NCBI GenBank assembly: GCA_903829815.1
Contig: CAIKRR010000016.1
Coordinates: 1 to 33,495 of the forward strand
DNA from: an uncultured Pseudomonadota bacterium
GTDB lineage: Bacteria; Pseudomonadota; Gammaproteobacteria; Burkholderiales; SG8-39
Reading direction: 5' to 3'
Length of the DNA stretch: 33,495 nucleotides
The translations under genes were made by a program, and so were the position numbers. Each line of letters starts with the position of its first letter. The stretch's first letter is position 1. Under the pieces are notes generated by a model. The model was not told the origin of the DNA and did no database searches. It saw nothing but the letters and a program-made list of their open reading frames with translations. Shown in pieces: positions 14,687 through 22,122 of the stretch.

Positions 14687-14702
14687 TGGCACGACTGTTG
14701 CT
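14687..14702 (+). promoter_or_regulatory. Candidate sigma-54 promoter of the branched-chain-type ABC operon
   Basis: TGGCACGACTGTTGCT is a complete match to TGGCACG-N4-TTGCW. The predicted start near 14713 gives a leader of about 88 nt before the ATG at 14801. It is divergent from the element at 14465-14480. The two share about 200 bp that contain two GACACGG motifs (14511 and 14604). Confidence 0.8.
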
Positions 14703-14800
14703 CAACGATGCAACGACAGGTGAATGCCGCTGAATGGCTGGCCTCGCCCGATCCCTGCATGTCGATGACGCTCCCGTGCGGACGTCCCAAGGAGAGCCTG

Positions 14801-16012
14801 ATGAACGTGCAACGACGAAACCTCATGCGCCACGCTGCCACCGCCCTGCTGTGGGCAACGCTCGGCAGCGCAGGCACCACGATGGCTCAGAGCACGCTCC
14901 TTGTCGGGGCGCCTTTGCCGCTGACCGGGCCGCTCTCGCCCGAAGGCATCAAGCTGCAGCGCGGCTACGACCTGTGGGCCGATGAGGCCAACAAGGCCGG
15001 CGGGGTGTCGGTGGGCAAGTCGAAGATGCCGGTGAAGATCGTCTACTACGACTACCAGTCGAATACGCCGCGCGCGGTGCAGTTGGCCGAAAAGCTCGTC
15101 ACCGATGACAAGGTGAACTTCATGTTTTCGCCCTTCGGGTCCGGTGCGACGAAGGCGGCCAGCGCGGTGTCGGAGAAGTACGGCGTGCCCACGCTGGCCC
15201 CCACCGCCTCGTCGATCGAGGTTTTCGACCGCGGCTACAAGAATCTGTTTGGCACCTTCACCGCCAACGACTCTCTCTCCGAGCCGATGGCCGAGATGAT
15301 CAAGACCACGGCGCCCTCGGTAAAGCGCGTCGCGATTCTGGCCCGAAACGATCTGTACCCGCTTGCACTTGGGCAGGAGTTCGAGAAATCGCTGAAAAAG
15401 CGCGGGCTCGATGTTGTGTACTTCGACAAGTATCCGATCGGCACCCTCGATCACGCATCGGCCATCACGCAGATCCGCATTGCGCGGCCCGACTGGGTGG
15501 TCGTGACCGGCTACATTAATGATCTGATTCTCGTGAGAAAGCAGTTGGGCGATCAGAAGGTCAAGCCCACGGTGCTCACGATGATCAACGGGCCGGTGTA
15601 TCAGGAGTTCGTCGATGCGGTCGGGCCGCTCGCGAACAACGTCACCACGGCCACCTGGTGGCACCCGGCGGCGCGCTACACCTCGGGTGATGTGTTCAAG
15701 AGTTCGGAGAACTACACGCGCCTCTACAAGGCAAAGTACAACGAGGAGCCCGACTTCACCCACGCGACCGGCAGCGCGGTCGGTGTATTGCTGCAGATGG
15801 CCATCGAACGCGCCGGCAGCATCGATCGGGACAAGGTGCGCGCTGCGCTCGCGGCCGGCAAGTTCGCAACGTTCTTCGGCCCCCTGTCATTCGGGCCGGA
15901 AGGCATCGCCAACTCCTACACGCCCCCGATCATCCAGTTGCAGAACGGCAAGTCGGTGGTGCTCTACCCGCCTGAAATCCGCAATGCCGAACTGAAACTC
16001 GGGCTTGACTGA
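14801..16012 (+). CDS. Branched-chain amino acid-type ABC transporter substrate-binding protein
   Basis: A 403-residue LivJ/AmiC-type binding protein (periplasmic binding protein type I fold). The ATG at 14801 has AAGGAG (14789-14794) six bases upstream. The leader MNVQRRNLMRHAATALLWAT carries a twin-arginine-like RRNLM motif, and cleavage is likely after TMA. The mature part starts with LLVGAPLPLTGPLSPEG and includes YYDYQSNTPRAVQLAEKLV and FSPFGSGATKAA, typical of the family. Besides amino acids, relatives bind urea, short amides and aromatic acids. It is the first gene of a five-gene importer driven by a sigma-54-like promoter, which favours a nitrogen-rich ligand. Confidence 0.9.
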   Translation: MNVQRRNLMRHAATALLWATLGSAGTTMAQSTLLVGAPLPLTGPLSPEGIKLQRGYDLWADEANKAGGVSVGKSKMPVKIVYYDYQSNTPRAVQLAEKLVTDDKVNFMFSPFGSGATKAASAVSEKYGVPTLAPTASSIEVFDRGYKNLFGTFTANDSLSEPMAEMIKTTAPSVKRVAILARNDLYPLALGQEFEKSLKKRGLDVVYFDKYPIGTLDHASAITQIRIARPDWVVVTGYINDLILVRKQLGDQKVKPTVLTMINGPVYQEFVDAVGPLANNVTTATWWHPAARYTSGDVFKSSENYTRLYKAKYNEEPDFTHATGSAVGVLLQMAIERAGSIDRDKVRAALAAGKFATFFGPLSFGPEGIANSYTPPIIQLQNGKSVVLYPPEIRNAELKLGLD

Positions 16013-16076
16013 TTCGACAGCAGGTTGATCGACGCGGTCTGTCCGATGTCGATCGATCGGCAGACCTCTCATCGTC

Positions 16077-16943
16077 GTGCTCTATCTCCAGATCCTCATC
16101 AACGGCGTCCTCCTGGGCGGCCTCTACAGTTGCATCGCTGTAGGGTTCTCGCTCGTCTGGGGGGTGCTCAACATCATCAACCTGTTGCACGGGTCGTTGA
16201 TGATTCTCGGGGCGTATGCGGCCTTCTTTGCGCATGCCGCCTGGGGCATTCACCCGTTCCTGTTCGCGCCTGTGGCAGGACTGCTCCTCTTCCTGGTGGG
16301 TCTCGCGCTGCAGGCCGGCATCGTCAACCGGGTCATGGGAGCGCCGGTGCTCATCACGCTGACGCTTACGTTCGGCCTCAACCTGATGCTCGACAACGCG
16401 ATGATCGTCGCGTTCAAGGCCGACTACCGCAAGGTGATTCTCGATCCACCACTGGGTCTGCTCGAATTGGGCAATCTGCTGGTCCCTCTGGATCGGCTCT
16501 ACGTGATGGCACTGGCGCTGCTGCTGGTGGCCGGACTCTATGCCGTGCTGCGGTTCACCTCGGTCGGTCGGGCCATCGTTGCGGTTCGGATGGATCGGGA
16601 TGCGGCGGCTCTGATGGGGGTCGAAGTGAAGCGCATTTATGCGCTTACCTTTGCCGCAGGTGCCTTCATGGCCGGTGCGGCAGGCAGTCTCATGTCGGTG
16701 ATCTTCCCGATCTCGCCGCTCACCAGCAACGCCTTTCTGGGCAAGGCCTTCGTCATCTGCGTCCTCGGCGGCCTGGGCAGCACGCCCGGGGTCATGATTG
16801 GCGGCATTCTGCTCGGGGTTCTCGAGAGCTTTGGCACCTTGTGGCTGGGCCCCGACTTTTCCACCACGATTGCGTTCGTTCTGCTGCTGGCACTGCTCGT
16901 GTTCAGACCTTCGGGCCTGATGGGGCGCAAGGGCTTCGAGTGA
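16077..16943 (+). CDS. livH: Branched-chain amino acid-type ABC transporter permease, LivH family
   Basis: A 288-residue inner-membrane permease with about eight hydrophobic helices. It begins LQILINGVLLGGLYSCIAVG and has the family segment GVLNIINLLHGSLMILGAY. The conserved cytoplasmic loop is GRAIVAVRMDRDAAALMGV, and the end reads VFRPSGLMG. It starts with GTG at 16077, the first possible start in frame, without a strong ribosome-binding site and 64 bp after the binding-protein gene. It pairs with the LivM-type permease encoded 16 bp downstream. Confidence 0.9.
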   Translation: MLYLQILINGVLLGGLYSCIAVGFSLVWGVLNIINLLHGSLMILGAYAAFFAHAAWGIHPFLFAPVAGLLLFLVGLALQAGIVNRVMGAPVLITLTLTFGLNLMLDNAMIVAFKADYRKVILDPPLGLLELGNLLVPLDRLYVMALALLLVAGLYAVLRFTSVGRAIVAVRMDRDAAALMGVEVKRIYALTFAAGAFMAGAAGSLMSVIFPISPLTSNAFLGKAFVICVLGGLGSTPGVMIGGILLGVLESFGTLWLGPDFSTTIAFVLLLALLVFRPSGLMGRKGFE

Positions 16944-16959
16944 TGCAAAGGGTCGATTC

Positions 16960-17931
16960 ATGAATCGCGCCTTCGCGTTTCGCGCCATCGGTCTGGCTGC
17001 CCTGGTTGCGCTGGCAGCCTTGCCGTGGATGGCCGACAACTATGTCGTGCGCGTCGCCACGACCATGCTCATGTACTGTGCGCTGGCACTTTCATGGAAC
17101 TTCATCGGCGGGTTTACCGGTTACCCGTCCTTTGCCACTGCGGCCTTCTTCGGCCTTGGGGCCTATGTGGGTGGCGTGCTGCAGAACATGGGCCTCTTTC
17201 TCGGCCTGGCGTGGCTCGCCGCGGGCCTGGTCGTCGTGGTTTTTGCGGCAGTCACGGGGCGCGCCATTCTCCACCTCAAGGGGCACTACTTTGCGATTGC
17301 CAGTCTCGTGATCGCCGACGTGCTGCGCGAGATCATCAACGGACTCACCAGCATCACCGGTGGCGGCATGGGGCTCAACCTCACCGCGCCGGCCATGGGC
17401 GTTGAAGCGCAGTCACGCCTCTTCTACTTCAGCATGGCCGTCGTGGCTGCCGTGGCCCTCGCGACTACGGTATGGCTCGATCGCAGCCGGCTCGGCTTCG
17501 GTCTGCGCTGCATCGAGCAGAACGAGGATGCCGCGATTCGCATCGGTGTGGGTACGGCGCGGCTCAAGACGATTGCGTTTGCCCTGTCGAGCGTGTTCGT
17601 CGGCATCGTCGGTGCCATTTACGCCTCCTGGACGGTCTACATCGACCCGAGCGAAGCCTTCGACATCCTCATTTCCGTGAAGCCCATCGTCATGACCTTG
17701 CTGGGCGGGGCTGGCTCGGTACTGGGCCCCATCTATGGTGCGTTCCTCTTCCTTCTGCTCGAGGAGACCGTATGGCGCAACTTTCTTCATGTGCATTCGG
17801 GTGTTCTCGGCTTGCTGGTGGTGCTGCTCATTCTCTTCATGCCGCGCGGCTTGCTGGGCGCCGGCTCGCGCTTGCGTGTCGCGACCTGGTTGCGGCCTGA
17901 GCGGGCTGCGAAGAGGCGGGCGGGTTCATGA
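16960..17931 (+). CDS. livM: Branched-chain amino acid-type ABC transporter permease, LivM family
   Basis: A 323-residue permease with about nine hydrophobic segments. Family hallmarks are LALSWNFIGGFTGYPSFATAAFFGLGAY, LHLKGHYFAIASLV, the cytoplasmic loop GFGLRCIEQNEDAAIRIGV and LLGGAGSVLGPIYGAFL. A basic tail (PERAAKRRAG) ends the protein. The start of the LivG-type gene overlaps its stop as ATGA, so the two are translationally coupled. Confidence 0.9.
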   Translation: MNRAFAFRAIGLAALVALAALPWMADNYVVRVATTMLMYCALALSWNFIGGFTGYPSFATAAFFGLGAYVGGVLQNMGLFLGLAWLAAGLVVVVFAAVTGRAILHLKGHYFAIASLVIADVLREIINGLTSITGGGMGLNLTAPAMGVEAQSRLFYFSMAVVAAVALATTVWLDRSRLGFGLRCIEQNEDAAIRIGVGTARLKTIAFALSSVFVGIVGAIYASWTVYIDPSEAFDILISVKPIVMTLLGGAGSVLGPIYGAFLFLLLEETVWRNFLHVHSGVLGLLVVLLILFMPRGLLGAGSRLRVATWLRPERAAKRRAGS

Positions 17932-18695
17932 GCGCCATTCTCGAACTGCAGGACGTCAGCCGCAGCTTTGGCGGTCTCAAGGTACTGGAGGGCGTCTCGA
18001 TGAGCCTGCAGCCCGGCGAAATCGTGGGGCTCATTGGCCCCAACGGGGCTGGCAAGACCACCCTGGTCAACGTGATTACTGCCGTGACGCCGGCGCAGGG
18101 CGGCGTCATCCGGTTTGCGGGCGAATCGATCGAGGGCCTCACGCCCGATCGCATCGCGCAACGGGGCATTGCCCGTACCTCGCAGATCGTGCAGCCGTTT
18201 CCCCGCATGAGCGTCCTCGACAACGTGGTTGCGGCGGCGCTCTTCGCCGGCGGGCTGCGGCAGGTGGATGAAGCGCGTACCTTCGCGATGGAGCAACTCG
18301 AGTTCACCGGGCTCGCTCGAGTGGCGAACCAGTCGGCCGCTGCCCTGTCGCTCGCCGATCGAAAGCGGCTCGAGCTCGCGCGCAGTCTGGCCATGCGACC
18401 CCGCTTGCTCATGCTCGACGAGGTGAACGCCGGCCTCAATGCGGCCGAGATCGATGGTGCGCTCGCGCTGATTGCCGCCATCGCAGCGCGCGGCGTGACC
18501 GTGCTTCTCATCGAGCATCTGATGAAGGTCGTGCTCAATGCGTGTTCGCGCGTGGCCGTACTGCATCAGGGGCGATTGATCGCCGACGGGGCCCCTGCGG
18601 CGGTGGTGGCCGACCCGCACGTCATCGAGGCCTATCTGGGGCGTCGTTACGCGACACGAGCGGGTGCCGCGATGTCGGTCGGTAGTACGGCATGA
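17928..18695 (+). CDS. livG: Branched-chain amino acid-type ABC transporter ATP-binding protein, LivG family
   Basis: A 255-residue ABC ATPase with Walker A GPNGAGKTT, Walker B LLMLDEVNAGLN and the H-loop LLIEHLMKVV. The signature region reads LSLADRKRLELARSLA instead of LSGGQ; this substitution is common in one LivG subgroup and does not by itself indicate loss of function. It overlaps both neighbours by four bases (ATGA at each junction), so livM, livG and livF should be made in fixed ratio. Confidence 0.9.
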   Translation: MSAILELQDVSRSFGGLKVLEGVSMSLQPGEIVGLIGPNGAGKTTLVNVITAVTPAQGGVIRFAGESIEGLTPDRIAQRGIARTSQIVQPFPRMSVLDNVVAAALFAGGLRQVDEARTFAMEQLEFTGLARVANQSAAALSLADRKRLELARSLAMRPRLLMLDEVNAGLNAAEIDGALALIAAIAARGVTVLLIEHLMKVVLNACSRVAVLHQGRLIADGAPAAVVADPHVIEAYLGRRYATRAGAAMSVGSTA

Positions 18696-19426
18696 GTGCT
18701 CCATTGCTCGAGATTGGCGGCCTTGAAGCCGGCTATGGCGATGTACAGGTGCTCTGGGGCGTCGATCTGGCGGTGGCGTCGGGGTCGATTGTTTGTCTCA
18801 TCGGATCGAACGGTGCGGGCAAGAGCACCTTGCTGCGCGCTGTCTCCGGCCTTGTGCCTGCTGCAGCGGGCCAGATACGGTTTGGCGGCGAAGACATCAC
18901 TCACGCCCGGCCATCGCGCATCGTAGCGGCTGGTCTGGTGCATGTGCCTGAGGGGCGACGCCTGTTTGCCGGCATGAGCGTGCGCGACAATCTGCTGATG
19001 GGGGCCTACAAGCGAGGTGATGGTCGGGCTGCGGTTCGGCGGGACCTCGAGCGGGTGTTGGCGCTCTTTCCGCGTCTGGCCGAGCGCAGTCGTCAGGATG
19101 CGGTCACTCTCTCCGGTGGTGAGCAGCAGATGTGTGCAATCGGTCGCGGTCTGATGGCGGCGCCACGCTTGCTGATGATTGACGAGTTGTCGCTCGGATT
19201 GTCGCCGCGCCTGGTCGAGGAACTGTGCTCGGCGCTCGTGGGTATTCGCGACGCCGGGGTCACGGTTCTGCTGGTCGAGCAGGATGTGATGACCGCCCTG
19301 GAGTTGGCTGACGACGGCCATGTACTGCAGGGCGGGCGGGTTGTCCTCGCCGATACCAGCGCCCGACTTGCGGCCAACCCCATGGTCCAACAGGCTTATC
19401 TGGGCGCGGTGGTGGCTCACCCGTGA
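18692..19426 (+). CDS. livF: Branched-chain amino acid-type ABC transporter ATP-binding protein, LivF family
   Basis: A 244-residue ABC ATPase with Walker A GSNGAGKST, a full signature LSGGEQQMCAIGRGLM, Walker B LLMIDELSLGLSP and the H-loop LLVEQDVMTAL. It is the last gene of the operon, coupled to the LivG-type gene by an ATGA overlap. With LivG it forms the heterodimeric motor. No convincing terminator immediately follows the stop; the next hairpin with a T-run on this strand is at 20050-20063. Confidence 0.9.
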   Translation: MSAPLLEIGGLEAGYGDVQVLWGVDLAVASGSIVCLIGSNGAGKSTLLRAVSGLVPAAAGQIRFGGEDITHARPSRIVAAGLVHVPEGRRLFAGMSVRDNLLMGAYKRGDGRAAVRRDLERVLALFPRLAERSRQDAVTLSGGEQQMCAIGRGLMAAPRLLMIDELSLGLSPRLVEELCSALVGIRDAGVTVLLVEQDVMTALELADDGHVLQGGRVVLADTSARLAANPMVQQAYLGAVVAHP

Positions 19427-19450
19427 TGCCTGCAGTCACGAACCCGCCTG

Positions 19451-19882
19451 TCAGACCTTGGTAATCACCCACAGGGTGACGGCCGAGGGATTGAGCACAC
19501 GCCGCGGCAATTGCACCTTCTTGCCGCTGATGGGCTGATTGTTCAGCGTCTCTTCCTTGATTGGTATACGGCTTCGGGAAGTCGATCCCGTTCTGAAAGT
19601 AGGTGAGGCTCGGCACGCCCGGGCTGCCAATGGTGTTGTTTCCCAGTTGGTCGCGCATCAGCAGGATGGCCCCACCGGTGAAACTCGCGCGAATCGACTC
19701 CCGTATGAAAGAGGCCGCCCAGGCCGCACTGCCTGCGCGGTAATTGAACTTTGCAAACTCGGCACCCCAGGCACTGCCCGTGTTGGTCCAGGACGATGGT
19801 CCCCATTCGCTCATTGCGTCTGGGCGCACGCTGCAGCGCTCGTACAGGCAAGCAGTACGGCAATTACCCATTTCAGTGCATG
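19451..19882 (-). pseudogene. Broken gene for a small secreted protein of unknown function
   Basis: Three consecutive minus-strand segments in different frames join into one plausible protein. Segment 1 is a signal peptide ending LKWVIAVLLACTSAAACAQ (about 19882-19814). Segment 2 opens with MSEWGPSSWTNTGSAWG and includes FAKFNYRAGSAAWAASFIR and SIRASFTGGAILLMRD (19814 to about 19556). Segment 3 begins EETLNNQPISGKKVQLPRRV and ends VTLWVITKV with a TGA at 19453-19451. The second break is an extra G at about 19555-19556, and the first lies near 19815. The segments lack the arginine-rich look of shadow frames, which supports former coding function. No start codon was fixed and the family was not recognised. 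Sequencing error at two sites is the alternative. Confidence 0.55.
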
Positions 19883-19990
19883 GCGTCTGCAGTCTGGAAG
19901 AGGGGAATGCGGGAATGCGGTGCCATGGGATAGCCTCGGAGGGACGGTTCGATTGAACCCATCTCATCACGATGGCAACAGCACGAGTTG

Positions 19991-20063
19991 CTGCCCGACA
20001 AGGAAGTGTCGTGGGCAGACCGGGCAAGGCGAACCGGATGGGTTCAGCGCTTGTCGGGCTTTT
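19991..20063 (+). terminator. Inverted repeat followed by TTTT, with an alternative hairpin
   Basis: GCCCGACAAG (19993-20002) is the perfect complement of CTTGTCGGGC (20050-20059), which is followed by TTTT. The left arm can instead pair with the nearer TGTCGTGGGCAG (20007-20018) with a two-base bulge. It lies about 570 bp after livF on the same strand, with no gene in between, so it may end read-through or a small RNA. Confidence 0.35.
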
Positions 20064-20128
20064 CCTGGACGGACAGGGCGTCCGCCGAGTGGGAGCAACC
20101 CGAAGCATGGCTCTGCTTCAGGTTGCTT

Positions 20129-20157
20129 CCGGCAGTCACGCCAGGCGCGACTGCCGG
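20129..20157 (-). terminator. Stem-loop downstream of the outer-membrane protein gene
   Basis: CCGGCAGTC (20129-20137) and GACTGCCGG (20149-20157) form a perfect nine-base stem with an 11-base loop, eight bases beyond the stop of the leftward gene ending at 20165. There is no T-run, so an intrinsic terminator is possible but not certain. Confidence 0.5.
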
Positions 20158-20164
20158 GAGAGCA

Positions 20165-20764
20165 TCAGAAGTGGTAGCCGACGCCGACCGAAGTCACGGT
20201 CTGCGAGGTCTTGAACGTGTTTTCGAAGATGTAGACATCACCGTAGGTGACCTTCTGCATCTCGGCCACGACGAAGATGTTGTGGGTCAGCGCGTACTTG
20301 GCGCCCAGGCCGTAGCCCAGACCGCTCAGATTGCGCTCCGCAGCGATCGCCTTCGACTCCTCGCTGATGATCGTCATGCGCGCAGTGTGGTACGACAGGA
20401 TGCCAAAACCGAGGATCTTGTCGGTGAATGCGTAGCCGGGTTCGACGGCCAGCGAGAAGTGGCGCTTCTCCTGAACCTCAACGCCTTCGGGCTTGGCGAA
20501 CTCGCCGTTCTTGAGGTCGGCTGTCAGCTTCAGTCCGAGGGTGATGCGGTTGGTGAGGCCCAGGTTGTAGCCAATCGCCAGGCTCGGGGTGGTCTCGGAT
20601 TTCTTTTCCTGCTCGTCGCCCGACTTCACGGTCGACTTGACGAAGTCGGCGGCCACGACGGCGTAGGCACCCGCAAAGTGGTTGTCCGCAGCCATCGCGG
20701 GGGCGATGAGTGTCGAGGCGAGGAGGGCGGACCCGGCGCAAGCCAAGGCGGTCATTCTGGACAT
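20165..20764 (-). CDS. Small outer-membrane beta-barrel protein
   Basis: A 199-residue exported protein with signal peptide MSRMTALACAGSALLASTLI and cleavage after AMA. The mature part alternates hydrophobic and polar residues in strand-like segments (PSLAIGYNLGL, RITLGLKLTADL, FSLAVEPGYAF, LGYGLGAKYAL, SVGVGYHF). It ends in phenylalanine, the usual signal for BAM-mediated insertion. The size suggests an eight-stranded barrel. Function is unknown. The start at 20764 has GGGAG about seven bases upstream. It is preceded by a perfect inverted repeat at 20800-20818 that could be an operator. Confidence 0.75.
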   Translation of the reverse strand: MSRMTALACAGSALLASTLIAPAMAADNHFAGAYAVVAADFVKSTVKSGDEQEKKSETTPSLAIGYNLGLTNRITLGLKLTADLKNGEFAKPEGVEVQEKRHFSLAVEPGYAFTDKILGFGILSYHTARMTIISEESKAIAAERNLSGLGYGLGAKYALTHNIFVVAEMQKVTYGDVYIFENTFKTSQTVTSVGVGYHF

Positions 20765-20799
20765 GTGAAACTCCCTGTGATTGGTTACTGCTCGTGCGA

Positions 20800-20818
20800 C
20801 TGATCGTGTATCGATCAG
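20800..20818. promoter_or_regulatory. Perfect inverted repeat upstream of the outer-membrane protein gene
   Basis: CTGATCG-TGTAT-CGATCAG is a perfect 7-bp inverted repeat with a 5-bp spacer, 36 bp above the start codon at 20764. The position suits an operator or a leader hairpin. Two more short hairpins, GCAGGC-AGA-GCCTGC (20884-20898) and CGGTGC-ATC-GCACCG (20906-20920), lie between it and the end of the upstream Bug gene, where they may terminate that transcript. Confidence 0.4.
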
Positions 20819-20992
20819 CCGGCTTCCATCACGGTGCGGTTGTTCAGTGGCGGTAACGGACGAGTGTCCCGGCATCGAAGGCTGCAGGCAGAGCCTGCTT
20901 GCCCTCGGTGCATCGCACCGCTGTGGTTCTCGCTGTCGATCGCACCTTGATAGGGCGCACATTCTCGGTGCAGGCGTGTGACGAGAGCCGGT

Positions 20993-22099
20993 TTACTGAA
21001 GGTCAGCGCGTATGCCCGTGGCCTGCACGACCTTGCGTGCCACCTCGCGGTCAGCTGCCACCATCGCAGCAAACGCCTCCGGTGAATCGCCCACCGGGTC
21101 GAAGGCCTGCACGGCCAGGTAGCGATCACGAAAGGCCGGATCCTTGACCGTGGCTGCGAACGCGTTGTGAAGCCGGTCGATGGCCGTTCGCGGTGTGCCC
21201 GCAGGCGCAAACAGGCCAACCCAGCTCTGGAAACCCGGGTCGAGGCCCAGTTCGGCCAGTGTGGGTACATCGGGTAGTTGCGTCAGGCGCCTTGGGGTCG
21301 TGGCTGCGAGCGCACGCAATCGCCCGGCGCGGATCTGTGGCAGCACGAAACCGAGCGCAGTATAGGTGGCCTGCGCCTCGTTGGAGATGACAGCGGGCGT
21401 GGTCTGGGCAGAACCCTTGTAGGGAATGTGTGCGATGTCCACACCCGCCTGTCGCTTGATCCACTCGAGAAAGATATGCGGATTGCTCGCGGCGCCAAAC
21501 GATGCCCAGTTGAGCGTGCCGGGTCGGGCGCGTGCGGCTGTGATGAGTTCGGGCAGGCTCGTGAACGGCGCCTGTCCGCTGCCGATGATCACCCCCTGGA
21601 TCTGCACCAACTGCACCACCGGCACGAAGTCGCGCGCCGGGTCGTAGGGCATCTTCGGAAAGAGGGCCGGGTTGAATGACATCGCTTCGCCCGTACCCTG
21701 GCAGATGGTGTAGCCATCGGGTGCTGCCTTCGCGCAGGCCTCGAATGCGATGAAACCGCTGGCCCCTGGCCTGTTGTCGACCAGAATGGGCTGCCCCAGC
21801 AGCGTGCTCGCACGTTCGGCCACACTGCGTGCAAGACCATCGAGTGCGCCACCCGCCGGGTACTGGATGATCAGGCGAATCGGATGAGCCGGGTAGGCCT
21901 GCTGGGGTTGAGCCTGGCAGACGAGCGCTGCCGCTGCCAGCAGTCCTGCTACCGCGACCGAAAACCCGTGTCGGGTGGTGGCTTTGACTGCGGCAGGTGA
22001 TCGTCCGGACCAAGCACGCGACGTGCGACCCGGCTGTTCGATGCGCCCACCCCAGAGCCCGGATTTGCGCCGGTCATGGGCGATGCCGGCAAAACGCAT
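20993..22099 (-). CDS. Tripartite tricarboxylate transporter receptor (Bug/TctC) family protein
   Basis: A 368-residue periplasmic binding protein of the Bug family, greatly expanded in Burkholderiales. The mature domain begins QAYPAHPIRLIIQYPAGGALDGLAR and has the family motifs VDNRPGASGFIA, APDGYTI, GTLNWASFGAASNPHIFLEW, IPYKGSAQTTPA and VPTLAELG. About 50 residues precede the hydrophobic signal segment (FSVAVAGLLAAAALVCQA), which is unusually long. No other ATG, GTG or TTG occurs in frame before it, and AGGAC lies upstream of 22099. No TctA/TctB membrane genes are adjacent, as is common for orphan Bug proteins. It follows the B12-binding regulator gene by 23 bp and may be cotranscribed with it. 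Confidence 0.85.
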   Translation of the reverse strand: MRFAGIAHDRRKSGLWGGRIEQPGRTSRAWSGRSPAAVKATTRHGFSVAVAGLLAAAALVCQAQPQQAYPAHPIRLIIQYPAGGALDGLARSVAERASTLLGQPILVDNRPGASGFIAFEACAKAAPDGYTICQGTGEAMSFNPALFPKMPYDPARDFVPVVQLVQIQGVIIGSGQAPFTSLPELITAARARPGTLNWASFGAASNPHIFLEWIKRQAGVDIAHIPYKGSAQTTPAVISNEAQATYTALGFVLPQIRAGRLRALAATTPRRLTQLPDVPTLAELGLDPGFQSWVGLFAPAGTPRTAIDRLHNAFAATVKDPAFRDRYLAVQAFDPVGDSPEAFAAMVAADREVARKVVQATGIRADLQ

Positions 22100-22122
22100 C
22101 GAACGGGTCCTGGGCGGGGTCG

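Noticed and set aside
14702-15763. 353-codon minus-strand open frame
   Set aside because: Low-complexity, Arg/His/Gly/Leu-rich shadow of the branched-chain-type binding-protein gene.
16507-16522. Sigma-54-like sequence TGGCACTGGCGCTGCT
   Set aside because: Inside livH, poor -12 block (CTGC) and no gene start follows; a coding-sequence coincidence.
15930-17039. 369-codon minus-strand open frame
   Set aside because: Composition rich in Glu, Gln, Arg and His with no family features; antisense to livH.
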